Origin: Trichostrongylus colubriformis
Lineage: Eukaryota > Nematoda > Chromadorea > Rhabditida > Trichostrongylidae
Reading direction: 5' to 3'
Assembly: GCA_963978905.1 (NCBI GenBank)
Contig: OZ022256.1
Location: forward strand, 28,297,426 to 28,361,425
Length of the DNA: 64,000 bases
Shown here: positions 34,340-47,384 of the stretch, one piece after another
How the letters are laid out: every line of letters starts with the position of its first letter
How positions within the stretch are numbered: the first letter of the stretch is position 1
The notes under the pieces: generated by a model
The model's input: the letters and a program-made list of their open reading frames with translations, nothing else
Databases searched by the model: none
What the model was told of the DNA's origin: nothing
Made by a program: the position numbers and the translations under genes

Positions 34340-36020
34340 TATACACGGTACAAAAAAATTCCTTTTTTACTTCTAGGCTACTACCTCCGCCCACCAAGTC
34401 AAGTGCAATCACCGAATTACGAAAATAAGTATAATAGAAAATGCTGGAGGTGACCGGATGAGACCGCCTGAATTAGCACGTCCTTAACAACCTTCTCTCT
34501 GTGGAATGTTCTATGTTAGATGCTGGCAGGTATCAATAAATTTGAATGAACTTCCATAAACATTCATTAGTAACAACTCTTCCCATTTGAGTCCTTGTGT
34601 GTTTCGAACGTATATTCACAATTACCTGTTTCTCATTGAAATTCGAAAAGTACAGGACAAAAGTGTGTTATGGGACAATATCAGTCACTACTGACCGGTA
34701 TCACACGAGAAACGCGCTTCGTCTCGCGAATCCGCCAAAGGAGAAAACCCTAGTTGACACAGCCTCAAATACACAGAGATCTGCTGTAGGTTGATGTTTA
34801 GTTGAGTCTTTCTGAGAAAATTTGCCCGATTCTGCTTGCCATCGGTTTAAAAAGAAACAAATTCCCAGTAGGTTGCTTTTGACATAACAAAATGTCACTA
34901 ATTGCGTCTAATGAAATCATGCATCTATTCATGAAAGTAAATGACACAAAAGAGGCCCGTTTCTTGTCATTCGAGATCAGTTTGTTGAGAAATCATTAAG
35001 CGATAAGGGCAGCTGCGGATAATTAATGCCCTCATCACTCGCACCGGTCAATCTCTCGCGGCTCCAATCAGCTGAGGCTTGCAGCTCTCACTAAGATGGG
35101 TTAGGATTTGGACTGAATTTGCTTCGAGCCCATTCCTGCTCTTCCACACAAATTCTTCCCACTCCTACAGGCGTTGCGCTGTACCCTTCCCCCGAAATTG
35201 CCTAATTAATTTATTGTGTTAGAAAATGCCCAATAAATTTATTTCGTTGGAAAACCAAATTACTTGCAGAGTCACATTATACATTCACATGGAGGCTACT
35301 GTAGCCGCTGCATGATCAGTGTATGGTGGAATTAGGTATTAATGATCGGGTGCCGAGCAAACAAGGAAACTCATTCTATATTAATCCCTTTTCACGATTG
35401 AAATCCCCGAATCACTTGATATATGTCCGCTCTGTGATTGCGGATTCGTCAGCAGTATTTAGATTGTAGAGGTTCTATTACATTTGGAATCGAATGTGTT
35501 TAACTTATGACCATTAGTTGTTATTTCAAATAGTTCAAGTTTCATAGGTACATGAATAATTTAGGTAATCTTCTTGAAAGCATCAAGTGAGTGCGGTTTT
35601 TATTTCGCACGCAATGCAGTTTCGAAACCTTTCCATTGGTTAGGTGGTTGTACCTATGCTGTGTTGTCAGGCTATGAAAAAACGAAAATAATCGGTCAGA
35701 TCATTCAAAAGTTTATCAACAAAGGACGTGCCTGCGAACCACTTTCCTTGCAACTGCCTTCGTTCCAGTGATAGGGCCACCGCGAGGATTAAGCGTTTTC
35801 CAAATGCGACAGTGTTCAAATGGATTCACATAATGGGGGTGGCATCACGCTTTCCTAGCTCTCCCTCGAGTTGCAAAACCTACAAAGTCACTTTCTTTCC
35901 GGATTTCCTCATGTCACTCATGGAAGGTATCATGTCATATGAATTGAATGCAAGAAGTAGAGATCAAATGAGCTTTATTTGGCAACATCATCACGTTTCC
36001 TTTGCAGACAGTCTAATCAG
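34340..36020. other. Non-coding stretch
   Basis: Short open frames only. The sequence around 34920-35250 is ordinary AT-rich DNA with no paired repeat seen and no recognisable protein fragment. Confidence 0.4.
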
Positions 36021-36024
36021 CTTT

Positions 36025-37525
36025 CAGTGACTCGACGTGCATTCTAAACGTGCTTGAATTCAATGCTAAACAATGTCAAGACTCAAAACATCAGCAATGG
36101 CGGTACTCGTCGAATGAACACCTGCTATTTTTCGCATGCTTTAGAAAACGACACATTTGCAAGGGAGAATGTCGTTGTTCGTAGGGAATACATCAGCGGA
36201 AGTAGGACCGTAATAAGATCACATGAAATTCCTGGCGTCGGTCTTCGCCTCCGCTTCTCTCCCACGCCACCCTCTTCTGTGTTACGGAATTCTAAATATA
36301 AAATGTATAATCTCGGCTTCAAATTGAAAGGTGATGTCATCTTTTCCTTCAGTCCATCGTGAAGGCACTAGCACGCATGCAAAGGGCTGTTTTCGTGCAG
36401 TTCAAAGATGACACTACTCCTCCATTCCGCCTACTTTGACTTCCTACTATCGTTCCACGACTTGTTCACATTGACGTCACTGTTGCTATTCATAGATGTT
36501 TTTGTTATCCGTTTATGTCATTTATGTCGCAGATACACCTGCGTAGGTGTTGAGCAATCCTTTTTGTGTCATTCTGTTTTACTTCTTCCTGTGTTTCTGT
36601 TTCTCAGTCATTCCCTTCATGGCCGCGTGATCTTTCTCCTTCGCTTGGTATCACACTTTTCGAATACCTTAGGCTACTCTGACAATCATGGTAACCATTA
36701 CAGTCACCGATGACAGTGCGAGAAAGTCTAAGGGTACGGCCGAGGCCATAAGCTTTCAGAACATTGCTAACATTCCTCGCACAACCTACTAGTTGCCATC
36801 ATTTCATGATGTGAGGTCGAGACTCGAAAGCTTCTTCATTTTCAACTCTTTTTATTAAAATCACATTAATACAGGAATGCTGGTTGTGACCGTTAGCGCA
36901 TCGATGGGATCATCGTCTATGTACACTTTAGTAGGCAGCTCGAGACAATTTCTGAGCGAATGTTTTGATTTTTCAATAATTTATTATTTCAAGCAAAACG
37001 TCTTTGAACTAGCACATACCCCTTGAATATCATCAAGCATTTGGCTCGAGAAGATTTTCTGAAAAATACATCCTTACCTAGGGGAATCCTCAGCCCATGC
37101 CCGACCCTGATCATAAGCCCCATCCTAATATGTCGTGTAGGGTTCCAATCTTATAGTCGAACAGTGCATGATTACTATTCGCAAAATCCGCTTGCGTCCT
37201 TGCCATAAGGGTTTTGATCTTCACATTTCAATGTCCAGCAGAGATTACACATTTCACATTTAAAATTCCGTGACACAGGAGAGGGTGGCGTAGGAGAGAA
37301 GCGGAGGCGAAGACCGACGCCAGGAATTTCATGTGATCTTATTACGGTCCTAATTCCGCTGATGCATTCCCCACGAACAAGGACATCTTCCCTCGCAAAT
37401 GTGCCACTTTCCACAGCATGCAAAAAATAGCAGGTGCTCATCTGACGAGTGCCGCCATTGGTAATGTTTTCAGTCTCAACATTGTTTACGAATGAATTCA
37501 AGCAAGTTTAGAATGCACGGCGAGT
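36025..37525. repeat. Pair of ~320-bp inverted repeats, 0.9 kb apart
   Basis: 36025-36345 and 37206-37525 are inverted copies, roughly 80% identical by eye. A shared block of more than 60 bases around ACATGAAATTCCTGGCGTCG is nearly perfect. Both copies keep an open frame of about 100 codons, but their differences fall on all codon positions with many radical changes, so they do not look like selected coding sequence. The 0.86-kb centre (36346-37205) is featureless. Confidence 0.75.
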
Positions 37526-37529
37526 CATT

Positions 37530-40500
37530 GGTGCCATAGGAGCAAAACTATCTCAGACTGGGTTTAAACCCGCTCCTAATTTTTTTGAGCTCACGGTTCG
37601 ATCTCAATATGGGCAACTATCACGTTGCATGTGTGGGTGCTGAGGAATAGCTGTAAACATGTCATACATGGGCTGAGGAGATGCGATGGGTCCAATTCAT
37701 GTACTGCGTTAGAGCTGTGCCTCAGAACGGACAGTTGCTTTTTGGGCTCACGGTTCAATCTCAAGTCAAGTCCGAGGACGGATGTTTGAACATAACTGAG
37801 CAATTATAGATAGTGGAAGTGTATCAAAATCTCTGCATCTTATCACCGTTGTCTTGACACTTATAGCCCGCTCTTTAGAGAACGCATGTAATAATAAGCG
37901 AATGAACGGGAATATTCATAGGATGACACTTATTGACCTGACCACTGTTGACTCTTCGAGCCACTGAGTAGGTACATTCCGGCTCAGTTATTTTTGGAAT
38001 GCTCAGTAAGTGAAAAACGAGACGATTGAGCTGAATGTCAGACTTAGGGGAATGAAAGCACCTAGCTACAGAAAACCTAGATATCCTCGTTATAAACAAT
38101 GCAAAATACTCGTTCATGTGGTTGAAATCAGATGGCCCTCCTTAATATAGAATTTGTGCTGATTGTGTGATGCGTAATGCAGTGGCTCACAGGAAGTTGC
38201 ATTTCTCTAATGGGCACGATGCCAGGGAGAAGCTCTGCCAACACCTTAACATTTTCCCTACCTTTTCGCTCATTTTTCCTTTTTTTGCTTCACTTTTTTG
38301 TTGCCGTTTGCTATTACATTTGTTTATCATTACAATGAATGTAATCGAATTCGTCCTACACTACATCAAATCATAACGGCGTCAGCTTTCTCTGCCCTTT
38401 GCCAGCAGACAACTCGGCTCAGAAGCGTTCAGTTGGAGGTGAAGCGCGCTAGGATCACAGTAGCGTCCTAAAAACGCGTTTTTCAATTTCAATTTCAATT
38501 TTCAGTCTCACTACACATTGACACTTCTGAGCTTGAATGTTCGCTTACAGAGAATCCTTTCGGTGCTTTTGATTCAGATATTTCGAAGGTGTATCCACGG
38601 TTAAGGGCCCACTTCGCAAGAACCGAATTGGAAAGTCGGTCCCCTGAGGCAATAGATCCTTGGGTAACAAACCAGGTTGAATTTTTTGCGCCATCACAGT
38701 GCGCCAATACGGCTCTATTATCTCTCGAATAGACGCTAGCTATCGCCAGTGTGCTTCAGCTCTTTATTGGTCAGCTGAACTAAAAAAAAGTGGTTAGCAA
38801 AGATTCAATGGGGTGTAGCGCCGTAATGGCGCACCGTCGCAGCGCAAAAAGTTCGTTCAGCCTTACTGGCTACCCGAGGGTCAACTGCTCCAGAAAGATA
38901 AATTGATTAAGCCGATTATCGCGAAGTGTATCTTTGACTCTAGCAACGTCTTCCGTGGGTATATAGGAGTAATTAAAATTGTACAGAAGCTTTGTCCTTT
39001 TTCTCACCGACCACTTACACCTGAGAAAGACGTAACACCGCCCACTGAACTAGGGGCGTCAGATTCCATCGTCCATTCTCTTTTTTGCTTCTCCGTCTTT
39101 CATGTGTGAATCTCCCGATCATCCGCCAGAACAGTCGACGGACTTCCTTATTTCCTCTTTTCGAGAGCCTTATCATCTTTGATCTAATACTGGAATGAGA
39201 ATACTAACACAAGAGTATCGCGTTGAGATGCCAATCCCATGAAAGCGAAATACGCACTGACAAGGAACCGACTTAGGACACCGTAGTCGAATGTCGTGGC
39301 CAGACTCAGTTCAGCCTTTTTTCTTCTGGATGGATAGGCCGATTATAGAGAAGTGAGCATGTACACTTTACGAAATGTCAAAGTTCCTGTGATCATTGGT
39401 CTATATGCGTGTGAAGTGGACATTAAACACTTCTATATGGAAGGAAGGCCGCAAATAGCCGGTGATCGGCTTCATTTCCGATGATTTGCCGGCAATCATC
39501 AGGTGACGAAAGCATTCCTGCTTGTTGGTAGATACGATTTTGCTGATTACAGCCCTATTACGGACTAATTCGTAATCGAATTGACTATTCATCCCCAGAG
39601 AGCTGGTCAATTACAATTAAAATAAAGCGTCATATGGGTGCTCGTAGAATTGTTTTTAGACTTAGTGGCTACTGCGAGCTCATGGAATCTCAACAATCCA
39701 ACACTTTCGTGTACCTTGGAAATTTAAGCACGTCACCACCCCAACTTGGAGTTTTCAAAGGCACCACGAGCGATAATTTGAGATTGCTCGTTGAAAATGG
39801 AAATAGGGGTACTCAGTAGTGCGCAGGTGGACGAAAAACGAAAGTGAATGGTCAAAAATTCAAGAAATGAGATGAGACCAGTGCTGTTCCCCTAATCTTT
39901 GAGTGGACGAGTTCTGAGGCGTGTACTGTGGAACCAGCTGATCTGTGGTACCTGTTCCGACAGTGCTGATATGCAGTTATATGGAAAAGAGTGTCTTTCT
40001 TTGACTGTAGGGCAGGACACTCGGAATAAGTCAGGCCATCGGTGCTCTCGGTGACAATGCCTCTTTGCGCGGCCCATTAGCAACGGGAGCAGCCAGGCAT
40101 ATGTCGTGCACCTTAAAAATATGTGCGTCCTAAACCACAACCACTCTCCTGATGTAGACCCGTTTCCGTGCAAGGTGTACCGATCAGCATGGGGTCCTCT
40201 AATCACTAATTGCGTTATGTACCCAACCTTAAGCAGTTCACCGGCTGCCCTTCATATTCCTATCTATGGTGGTCTCGAAGCTGTCCCTTGACTGCACTTA
40301 GAAAGTGTTAAATATTAACTTGTTACTCAATTTTGAATTTACCGGTTTTCGTTCGACACAGGACGTCGGGTGAGGTAGTCATAGCCTTTTGCTTGTCCTT
40401 TAATTTTGGGAAATGAATATTACAGGCTATTACACCGTAAACCCACGCAAAGGTATTACGAACCGTTTGACGCAAGTTCATGTCCTTTTCCACCTGTTTT

Positions 40501-40900
40501 CTCGTAGTTCATTTAGATTTTTACGTAGTAACCGTGCACTGGGTGCTAAAAGAAGTTGGGGCGGGCTGTTACGTGTCACTTGATTCATTCTCACACGACT
40601 CTCCACTCTCAGATACGCCCATTCGGTCTTCAAGTTTGTTTTTTATTGGTTTCTAGTCCCAAGCTCGGTAATGAAAAACGCTTTCTCAATGATCAAAGGC
40701 GGCTGTTCGTGTACACTCAACGAATCATCGCTCCGAAATATCTAAGCCTTCAAGCTCTGTGGAGTGAGTCGAGGCTTCCAGACTCATTACCCGCAAAGCT
40801 ACCCTTATGAGTAACCATACATATTGGTAGCCTTTCATTATGGAAGCCAACTCCCGAAAGTCCTTCATCACCACCCCTAACAGAAGCTAATATTAAAAAA
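37530..40900. other. Mostly non-coding stretch
   Basis: The only coding-like segment is on the minus strand at 38495-38760 (described separately). A short TTTCAA-type microsatellite is at 38481-38505. Nothing else was recognised. Confidence 0.35.
38495..38760 (-). other. Unrecognised coding-like fragment
   Basis: The minus strand is open from about 38760 to 38495, with a balanced protein-like composition: ASVYSRDNRAVLAHCDGAKN, then SGDRLSNSVLAKWALNRGYT, ending in an acidic Ser/Glu tail. I do not recognise the family. It could be a retroelement fragment or an exon; no flanking splice site is convincing and upstream is closed by a stop. Confidence 0.25.
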
Positions 40901-40917
40901 AACAGAGCACACGGAAA

Positions 40918-41507
40918 TTACCGAGCCTGTGCATAATTTTGCAAAAATCGTAGGAAGGACACAAAGTTTGCCTTAGTTAGGACATTAATATTGAGAACAC
41001 AAGAATAAGCACTAATAGGCTTTTGAATTTCCGCCGTAGAAATTTCATGGCTGGAGAATTTCCATGTTGTCTCATGTTGAGCATGTGGACTTCGAAGAGC
41101 TCCGCTTTCTCGTTCCATATTGGGGCTCATTTTGATGTAATTCTTCTTCAGGAATGGCTGCATCAGCCGTCTGAGCACTTCATCTCGGGAGTCCATTTCA
41201 CCCCTGCACTTGTCCATAACTATCCGCTGAGGCTTCCGAAGAAACGTGTATTCCTGAAACTTCAATTCTTTCGCGCAACACTTTGCACAAGATCTCTGGT
41301 ATCCGTACAGAACCCACATATGCAAGAATATGCGATCCAGTTCCCGTGCACGATTCGCTCAAAAATACCGTTAGGGCTAATAGGGAAATACGAACTAGGC
41401 AGGCGGTTCCAGGTGATCAGTGGCGAGACGAAGTGCCTTAGGCTCCTCATAGCCGCATCACCCGGATGCTTTGGGATGTGGTAGATGCCGTCGGCGGAGA
41501 TAGCCAT
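40918..41507 (-). other. Unrecognised frameshifted open frames
   Basis: Two overlapping minus-strand frames, 41507-41262 and 41325-40918, could belong to one frameshifted product. The second has a charged, helix-like composition (MDSRDEVLRRLMQPFLKKNY). The plus strand is also open for 153 codons here, which weakens either reading. No family is recognised. Confidence 0.2.
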
Positions 41508-41509
41508 GA

Positions 41510-43420
41510 AGGTGGGCTACATTGGCAACGCTGGCTTGTTTGGCCTCGCTTTCTGCACCACTTCTTGCTATAGGCACGTCCGATGGAGAAAAGTGATGGG
41601 AAAATAAATCTATTCCTCGATCTTGGCAGTTCTATTCCGTTTTTGCTGAAGCACCAAATTACGCCTCCACTTCTACTCTTTAGTCACCCAAGATCATCCC
41701 TAACGGTATCTTCAAGGATTCGACAACAGCTGTGAGTGTTGCAAATAAAAGACACTTCTAATGGAGTACATTGTACGTACAAAAGGTGCGTGCAGTGAGT
41801 GATCAAAAATTGGAATCTGAAGGAACGGCTCAACTCATGACCTTTGAGAGGCACTGGAAATCAAGCGCTGATTTCTTTCAAACGGAATTGGAGTCTAGTA
41901 ATTGGTAGAGCCTCTACTGATCAGTAGAAAGCGTCATATGCCACAATGGCTATCTCCTCTTTCGAGCGTGCCAGGCTTCCTACGTAGTTTGCTCGACATC
42001 CAATCTTTTATTATTCTATTTTAAGTAACTCCTTTATACGAACCTCCTGCTTTCAGGCAATAAGAACGGCCCGACGAATCTGAGACACCTGCTCTCGTTG
42101 TCAGCTGTCAATGTGTTTGTAAGCTGACGTAATTGTGCTTTTAAGGGCATTCACTTAAAAACGCAGTAACTTACTTCTCGTAATTGCTATTTGCTCGTAT
42201 TTGCCAAGCTGACCCCACTCAGATTCGTAGCCAAAGCTGACCAGTGTACCAGGTGCATTCTCCGTGGCATTGCAACTCACATCCCCTTCCACCCTTCCGA
42301 AAGGTTTGTTGTACGACCAATGTTGCGGGCAAACGGCCAGCGCTACACTCCTTTACTGCTCGAATTCGACCCCTCCACGGAAATTCTTTGATCGATGTTC
42401 TGCCTATTTCATAGCCGTGTGAAGCTAAATTCGCATGACAAGTCCCTCTGACGTTGTTCAGGAAACCCCATCATCAAGAAACTGGTATGGCAACTGGCCC
42501 GCTTCATCTGACCACTTTATTGCTGCAATCTTTTAGTTTTAGCGAAGCAGCAGTGGGGAAGTCTCGTGGTCCATATTCGAGCTGTGGCACTCCGGATCTT
42601 GTCAGTTGTCGCTGTCGTCTTCGCATTGGAATCGTTGATGCGTAGCCAATTAGCCTACGATTAAAGCTCAGGGGTAAAAACAAAGGCCTACCGTTACGTT
42701 CGGTCCAGAACTATGCTCGAGTTTTCGTTCCAAATATTTTGAATCCTCTCCCTTCGTTCTTGTATCTCTGAGATGTACATTCGAGCGAAGCGACCGGATT
42801 GTTATTCATTGGTGTGCCTGCAAACGCATGAGTTTTGAATGCCGCACCATGCCTTTTATATGGGTGTAGTTTTCATCAAAACAAGGTCAGAACGAACTTT
42901 TCACTGAAAAGAAGTTGGCAGAAACTTGTATAAACGAACAGAGGATCACATAGATTGTGTAGGGCACGAATCGCTGCGAAAAATGCTGTTTATCTGCTTA
43001 TCGAGATTCTAATTGATACAACAGATCCTCTGCATACAGATTCTTTGCGCAGTCAACCGCATCATTCGACTGCATATCACTGTAACGCGTCGCAGATTCA
43101 AGCTGCTCCGATCGATACTTTATTGGTGAGATGCATCGAAAAATACGTCTAAGACACAGGAAAAAAGGGTAAAGCACTTTGTCGGGGCTCCCACAATTTC
43201 CACCGATTTTTCCCCTTACCGCGCTGCTTAGTTTCCATAGTACCTTAATCTTTAAACATGAAGTACTCATCGTTGTTGTCTGAAATTACTGAATAATTGC
43301 TGTCGCCGACCCTCACGAATGATTGGAAGTGTGTATCTTGAGAAAACTGCTCCGGTTAACTCTTTGCTCCTTTGTCATAGCTTCATCTCTCCTTTATTAT
43401 CTGTCTCGTTTTTTCGGCAT
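41510..43420. other. Non-coding stretch
   Basis: No recognisable protein or paired repeat. The frames present are short and occur on both strands. Confidence 0.35.
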
Positions 43421-43559
43421 AAATGAATCTCTCATCCTTTCAAGTAACTCGTAAAGGAATTTTCATTAGCTTCGTTACGCTAGCTTCATATATGTATGTA
43501 CCACTGCAATTACTGAGATTTTGTTGTGTTTTGGATTTTTATAAGGTCTGGGCTCCCCC

Positions 43560-44819
43560 CTCGAACATGTATATCGGATTCTGCAAAGTCTTCTCTTGTA
43601 GTGGCCACTTCGATGAGCTTGTTATCCCTCAATTGAAAGGAACAACACCGATTCGAGCAGCCTGCGCCCTTCTGCAATCTCATCACGTGGTAGAAACGCC
43701 TCTCAAAGCTCCCTTACCTACTTTCGATGAGTGTGCCATCAAAAATGTGTTTTTCAAGTATTCTTTTAACATTGGGGGAAACTGTGAAGATAACGAATGC
43801 GATAAAAGCCCAATCCTAGTCACTAATCGACGGTTGAGCACAAGTGTTGCCATCCTCATGTCCTTTGTAGCACGGCCTTTGCGGCTCACCACCTACGCCT
43901 CAATTAGGTCGTAATAAGGTACATGCAGCAAGTGATTAGCTGTGATCAATGAACATTCGTTTCGGATTTCCATTTTTAGATACCATGATGTAACATGCCT
44001 CGAGCTCTTGACTCCATGAACTGGGAAATCAGGTTTCCAAATCGAAAGCGTTTTCGAGGTTGTCCTCAAACAAATGCCTGTCGAGTGGTGTTGTCATGTT
44101 ACCGCCCCCTTACTAACCGGATATTACCAAGCAGATGACTTCATATCAACTGCTGCCTCTCTCCTAAATTCATTGGTATATTCTTCGTTACGTCATATCA
44201 TTCCAATAGATGACATAGTTTTTGTCGACTCAGCTTGCTGTGCTGCAGAGGGATAAGGCAGTAGAGTATGAAGGACGGGTAAGATATGCCATACTTGCTT
44301 CACGCGTCTATTTTAGATTGCAGCCAGAAATGGAAAGCCATTAGACGTTAAGCAATTATTATCATCAAAATAAGCTCACTATTAAAAGGTTTGAACAAGT
44401 TAAGCACTCAATAAACGCTATTTCGAATACTCACTCAAACACTTAGATGAACACCCCAATCACAGGCTATCATCTAAAAATAAGATAATGTTCCAAAGAA
44501 GTTTGTTGCTTGAAAGGTTGTTTGCTTGATGAAATTTTTCGCCAAACTCGTCTCATCACCCATCGCTCAGACACTGCCTGAGGCGGGTACTTTGCGGGAT
44601 GACCTAGTTTTTGATCAGCAATATTTCTCAGATCTTATCGGGCAGTTAAAATCTTCCAACACTCTAGTGGTTCCGTTTTCAACCTTTCATGAATTTTTGC
44701 GCCCTCACTTGAGAGCATCCACTTCTATGCGTTATGTGATTAATACTAGAAGCCTCGACTCATTCCTGTACACATTTAACGTGGAACGAGGAGAAAGTCT
44801 TTGGTTAACCAAAAGGTAA
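43560..44819 (+). other. Coding-like fragments of unknown family
   Basis: Three plus-strand open segments follow one another: within 43423-43914, 44041-44256, and 44526-44819. The second contains QMPVEWCCHVTAPLLTGYYQ and ends in CCAAEG at a stop. The third runs from an ATG at 44526 or 44529 through SNTLVVPFSTFHEFLRPHLR to LWLTKR, followed by a GTAAAT donor-like site at 44818. The second has a diverged relative at 46488-46680. I do not recognise the protein; it may come from a large transposon or be a decayed gene. Confidence 0.3.
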
Positions 44820-44970
44820 ATTCATCGCATCGTCCCTATGCTTTTAATCGCGGTGTAGGTAAGGCTTATACCTGGCGGACATGCCGCCGATGCTCACGCA
44901 GAACATAGAAATCGATTGCAGCTGCTAGCTGCTCCACCCGCTGCTGTTACAGTCGACATTAGCGTATTGT

Positions 44971-45120
44971 AAGGCTGCCGTCATACTTTGCGATATTGCA
45001 ATTTTGCCGTGTCGCTGCTCCGCAAGCGAAGCTGCGGCATTGCACAATCTCAAGGTCGTAGCACCGTGTGCGAAAGTACGACATCGCAAAATCGCTAAAT
45101 TGCAAGGTCTGGCAGCGGTC
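44971..45120. repeat. Small foldback repeat
   Basis: The left end AGGCTGCCGTCATACTTTGC has an imperfect inverted match at the right end (TTGCAAGGTCTGGCAGCGGT). An inner inverted pair of TTGCGAT/ATCGCAA-type sequences and a GCTGC..GCAGC-like hairpin are in the centre. The TIR resembles a MITE, but no target duplication was found. Confidence 0.5.
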
Positions 45121-45869
45121 TAACACATGTACACGCCAAGTAGCCCCCTATAGTATAATGCGTCAGGTCTTTTGAGCTTATGCTGTCTGTTAAACACTTG
45201 AATAAGAAGCAGTTCATGTGTGCGTGAGACAAAAACTGGAAAAAGTTTTACGCTACTTTCCAGTTAATCATTGCATCACTCTCCATTGTTATTACTATCT
45301 TTTTAATCGTTTCTTGTGGTTCATATCAATCTCATGAAAGCTCGAGACAGAAAGCTTTGGAAGCTTCTTGAGTCATCCAAATGGAAGCTGCGGGCTTAGG
45401 AAGTCTATGTTAGACAAAATTTCCTGTGGAAAGTAGCCCTCCGCGCACTGTGAAAGCCGGCTTTTTAACAGTTACTGCTGCCTGTTTCAAGACAGCATTA
45501 GGGGTAATGTGGTTATTGAGAAATTCCTGAAAGATTTACTCACATGAGCCTAAGAAGGCTATCTGTGGCGAAATCCCGGTGAAAAAAGTGCGCCTCCGAG
45601 TTGTACAAACGGCACAACGGATAGGAGCTGCCGCCTTTCGATAATAGACCCCGCCTCCTATCGACGTGTTACCTGTTCGGCTACGATGGGAGCGGCCAAG
45701 GATATGCGGTGAGATCGAAGGGATTGCAGTGCGCTTTCGTAGTTTTAGCCTGAAGCTCACTCCAAAGACGATGCTGTCGTATTTCCAAACATTCACTTGT
45801 GTTTACTTAACAGCATGCCAATGGAAATTTCGTTGGTAGTACCCGCCTCATGAAAAGGTCGTCCGCGTA

Positions 45870-46195
45870 GGAAAAGGATGAACGAGAGAAGGGGGTTCTA
45901 TTTCTCGGGTTTTTGGCCAATTCCTTCCGTTGTTTCTTCACTGTCTTGTTACTAAGCATCTCGACTTTCAGATTCACTACTTCCTTTACATTTCGTCCGA
46001 ATTTCCCCAAATGCTTCCTTTAAGATGGCCCACCCCATTCTCTATGCGGCCCGCCCCCTTCCGAACAAGGTGGGGGGGATGTCTTATTTCACGGGTTTTT
46101 GACCGTTTCACTACGTTTTCCTTCACTTCCGTACTAATAAGCGCCACGGCTTTTGTGTTCAACAATCCTTTCATATTCGGCCCGCATTACCTTTC
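45870..46195. repeat. Degenerate ~190-bp tandem duplication
   Basis: 45890-46010 and 46078-46195 share TATTTCTCGGGTTTTTGGCC / TTATTTCACGGGTTTTTGAC, then CTTCACTGTCTTGTTACTAA / CTTCACTTCCGTACTAATAA, then TTTCAGATTC / TGTTCAACAA-type sequence, in the same orientation. Similarity is about 65-70% by eye. The frames in it are probably incidental. Confidence 0.5.
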
Positions 46196-46344
46196 CTACT
46201 GCCGTGAAGGGAATCCAAGAAGAAGCGTACCTATCATATCCTGGGCAAGGGGGTCTGTAATGATAAGTAGCGCCGCTCCCACTAGCATGGTTCGGGACCA
46301 AATCCAAGAACAGTGCCGGCCTGGTCTGATCAAGTCTTCCATCC

Positions 46345-46680
46345 CTCCGTAGTCGAAGCTTTCACAACCAGACTTGTAGGGGAAGATCAAAACCTTGATT
46401 TGTACACAGTGGGAGAAGTTCCACCAAATGCCACTACATTTGGAGATAAGAGTCAAATGCCTCTTGTGTCAGCAGATTATTTTCTACATCAAATTTGTTT
46501 CCGTGATAAGCCTCAATCGAATGCATGCCGTGGGGGTTGTCATCTTACTCCCCCCCCCCCTCACCGAAAATTACCAAACGGATGTTTCCATAAGCAGCTG
46601 CTGCCTCCCATCTGAATACGTCGGTGATAGATGACATTATTTTTGTCGCTTCAGACTGCTATGCTGTAAGGGAATAAAGC
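46345..46680 (+). pseudogene. Second copy of the 44-kb coding-like fragment, frameshifted
   Basis: 46488-46680 aligns along its length with 44041-44260, sharing for example CAGACTGCTATGCTG versus CAGCTTGCTGTGCTG and GATAGATGACAT versus ATAGATGACAT. A C12 run around 46549 breaks the frame relative to the 44-kb copy. Just upstream, 46345-46535 is open and protein-like (EDQNLDLYTVGEVPPNATTF). Family unknown. Confidence 0.4.
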
Positions 46681-47168
46681 AAGAGAGCATGAAGAGCGCT
46701 TAAAATTTGCCAAAATTGGTGCACATCTTTGCACCTATGGTAGATGAGTCACATGCGATGCACTTCCGAAGATTTTCTAGAGTAAGAAGTCACTTTTGTG
46801 GCTGATCAACGGCAGATCTTGTACCACACTCCGTTCAGGGGCAATCGCTAGCGCTGACTTTAAGGACGAGGTGAAAAAGCGAACCATTCTCCGAGAAAGT
46901 CAGAGACAATATAAGTTCCAAGAAGCTCGAACTGGAAAAAATGTTGTTTATTTTTACCATATCAAAAAATTGTCGACGTTGTATACTTTTGAACGTATGA
47001 GTAGCGTAAGGGTTCAGCGAAATGCAACTCAAATTTATTTACACTGCAAGTCTTCAGAAAATAATATCGCTAACCATAAGTGTGATTGCACCTACAAGCC
47101 TCTACAGGAGCCAGCTTGACATTGCAACCGCTTCAACCTCGTAATGAGCGCGCTATGCGGATGTGCAT

Positions 47169-47384
47169 CCTTATGTCAGGGTTTCGCACCACGACGAGCG
47201 GCGTGCGGCCTGGTGCGTGCGAGCTATGCGCGTCACTATAGTTGGGCTCGGAGCGATTACGTGGTAATGCCAGGGACGTCATGCACATGATTTGTAATCG
47301 CTGGGACCCAACGACGCCGCACCTTTAGCTCGTTCACATCGCTTCGCTTGCGAGACGCCGCGGTGTGAAATCCTGACATAAGGG
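47169..47384. mobile_element. 215-bp foldback MITE
   Basis: The left end CCTTATGTCAGGGTTTCGCA is mirrored by the right end TGTGAAATCCTGACATAAGG. The inverted similarity continues to the centre, where AGTTGGGCTCGGAGCGATTA faces TAATCGCTGGGACCCAAC. The whole element can therefore fold on itself. No exact flanking duplication was found. Confidence 0.75.

Noticed and set aside
36054..37501. Paired ~100-codon frames in the inverted repeats as paralogous genes
   Set aside because: Differences between the copies hit first and second codon positions as often as third positions, so no purifying selection is visible.
41023..41484. 153-codon plus-strand frame as a gene
   Set aside because: The minus strand is open over the same stretch and neither product is recognisable.
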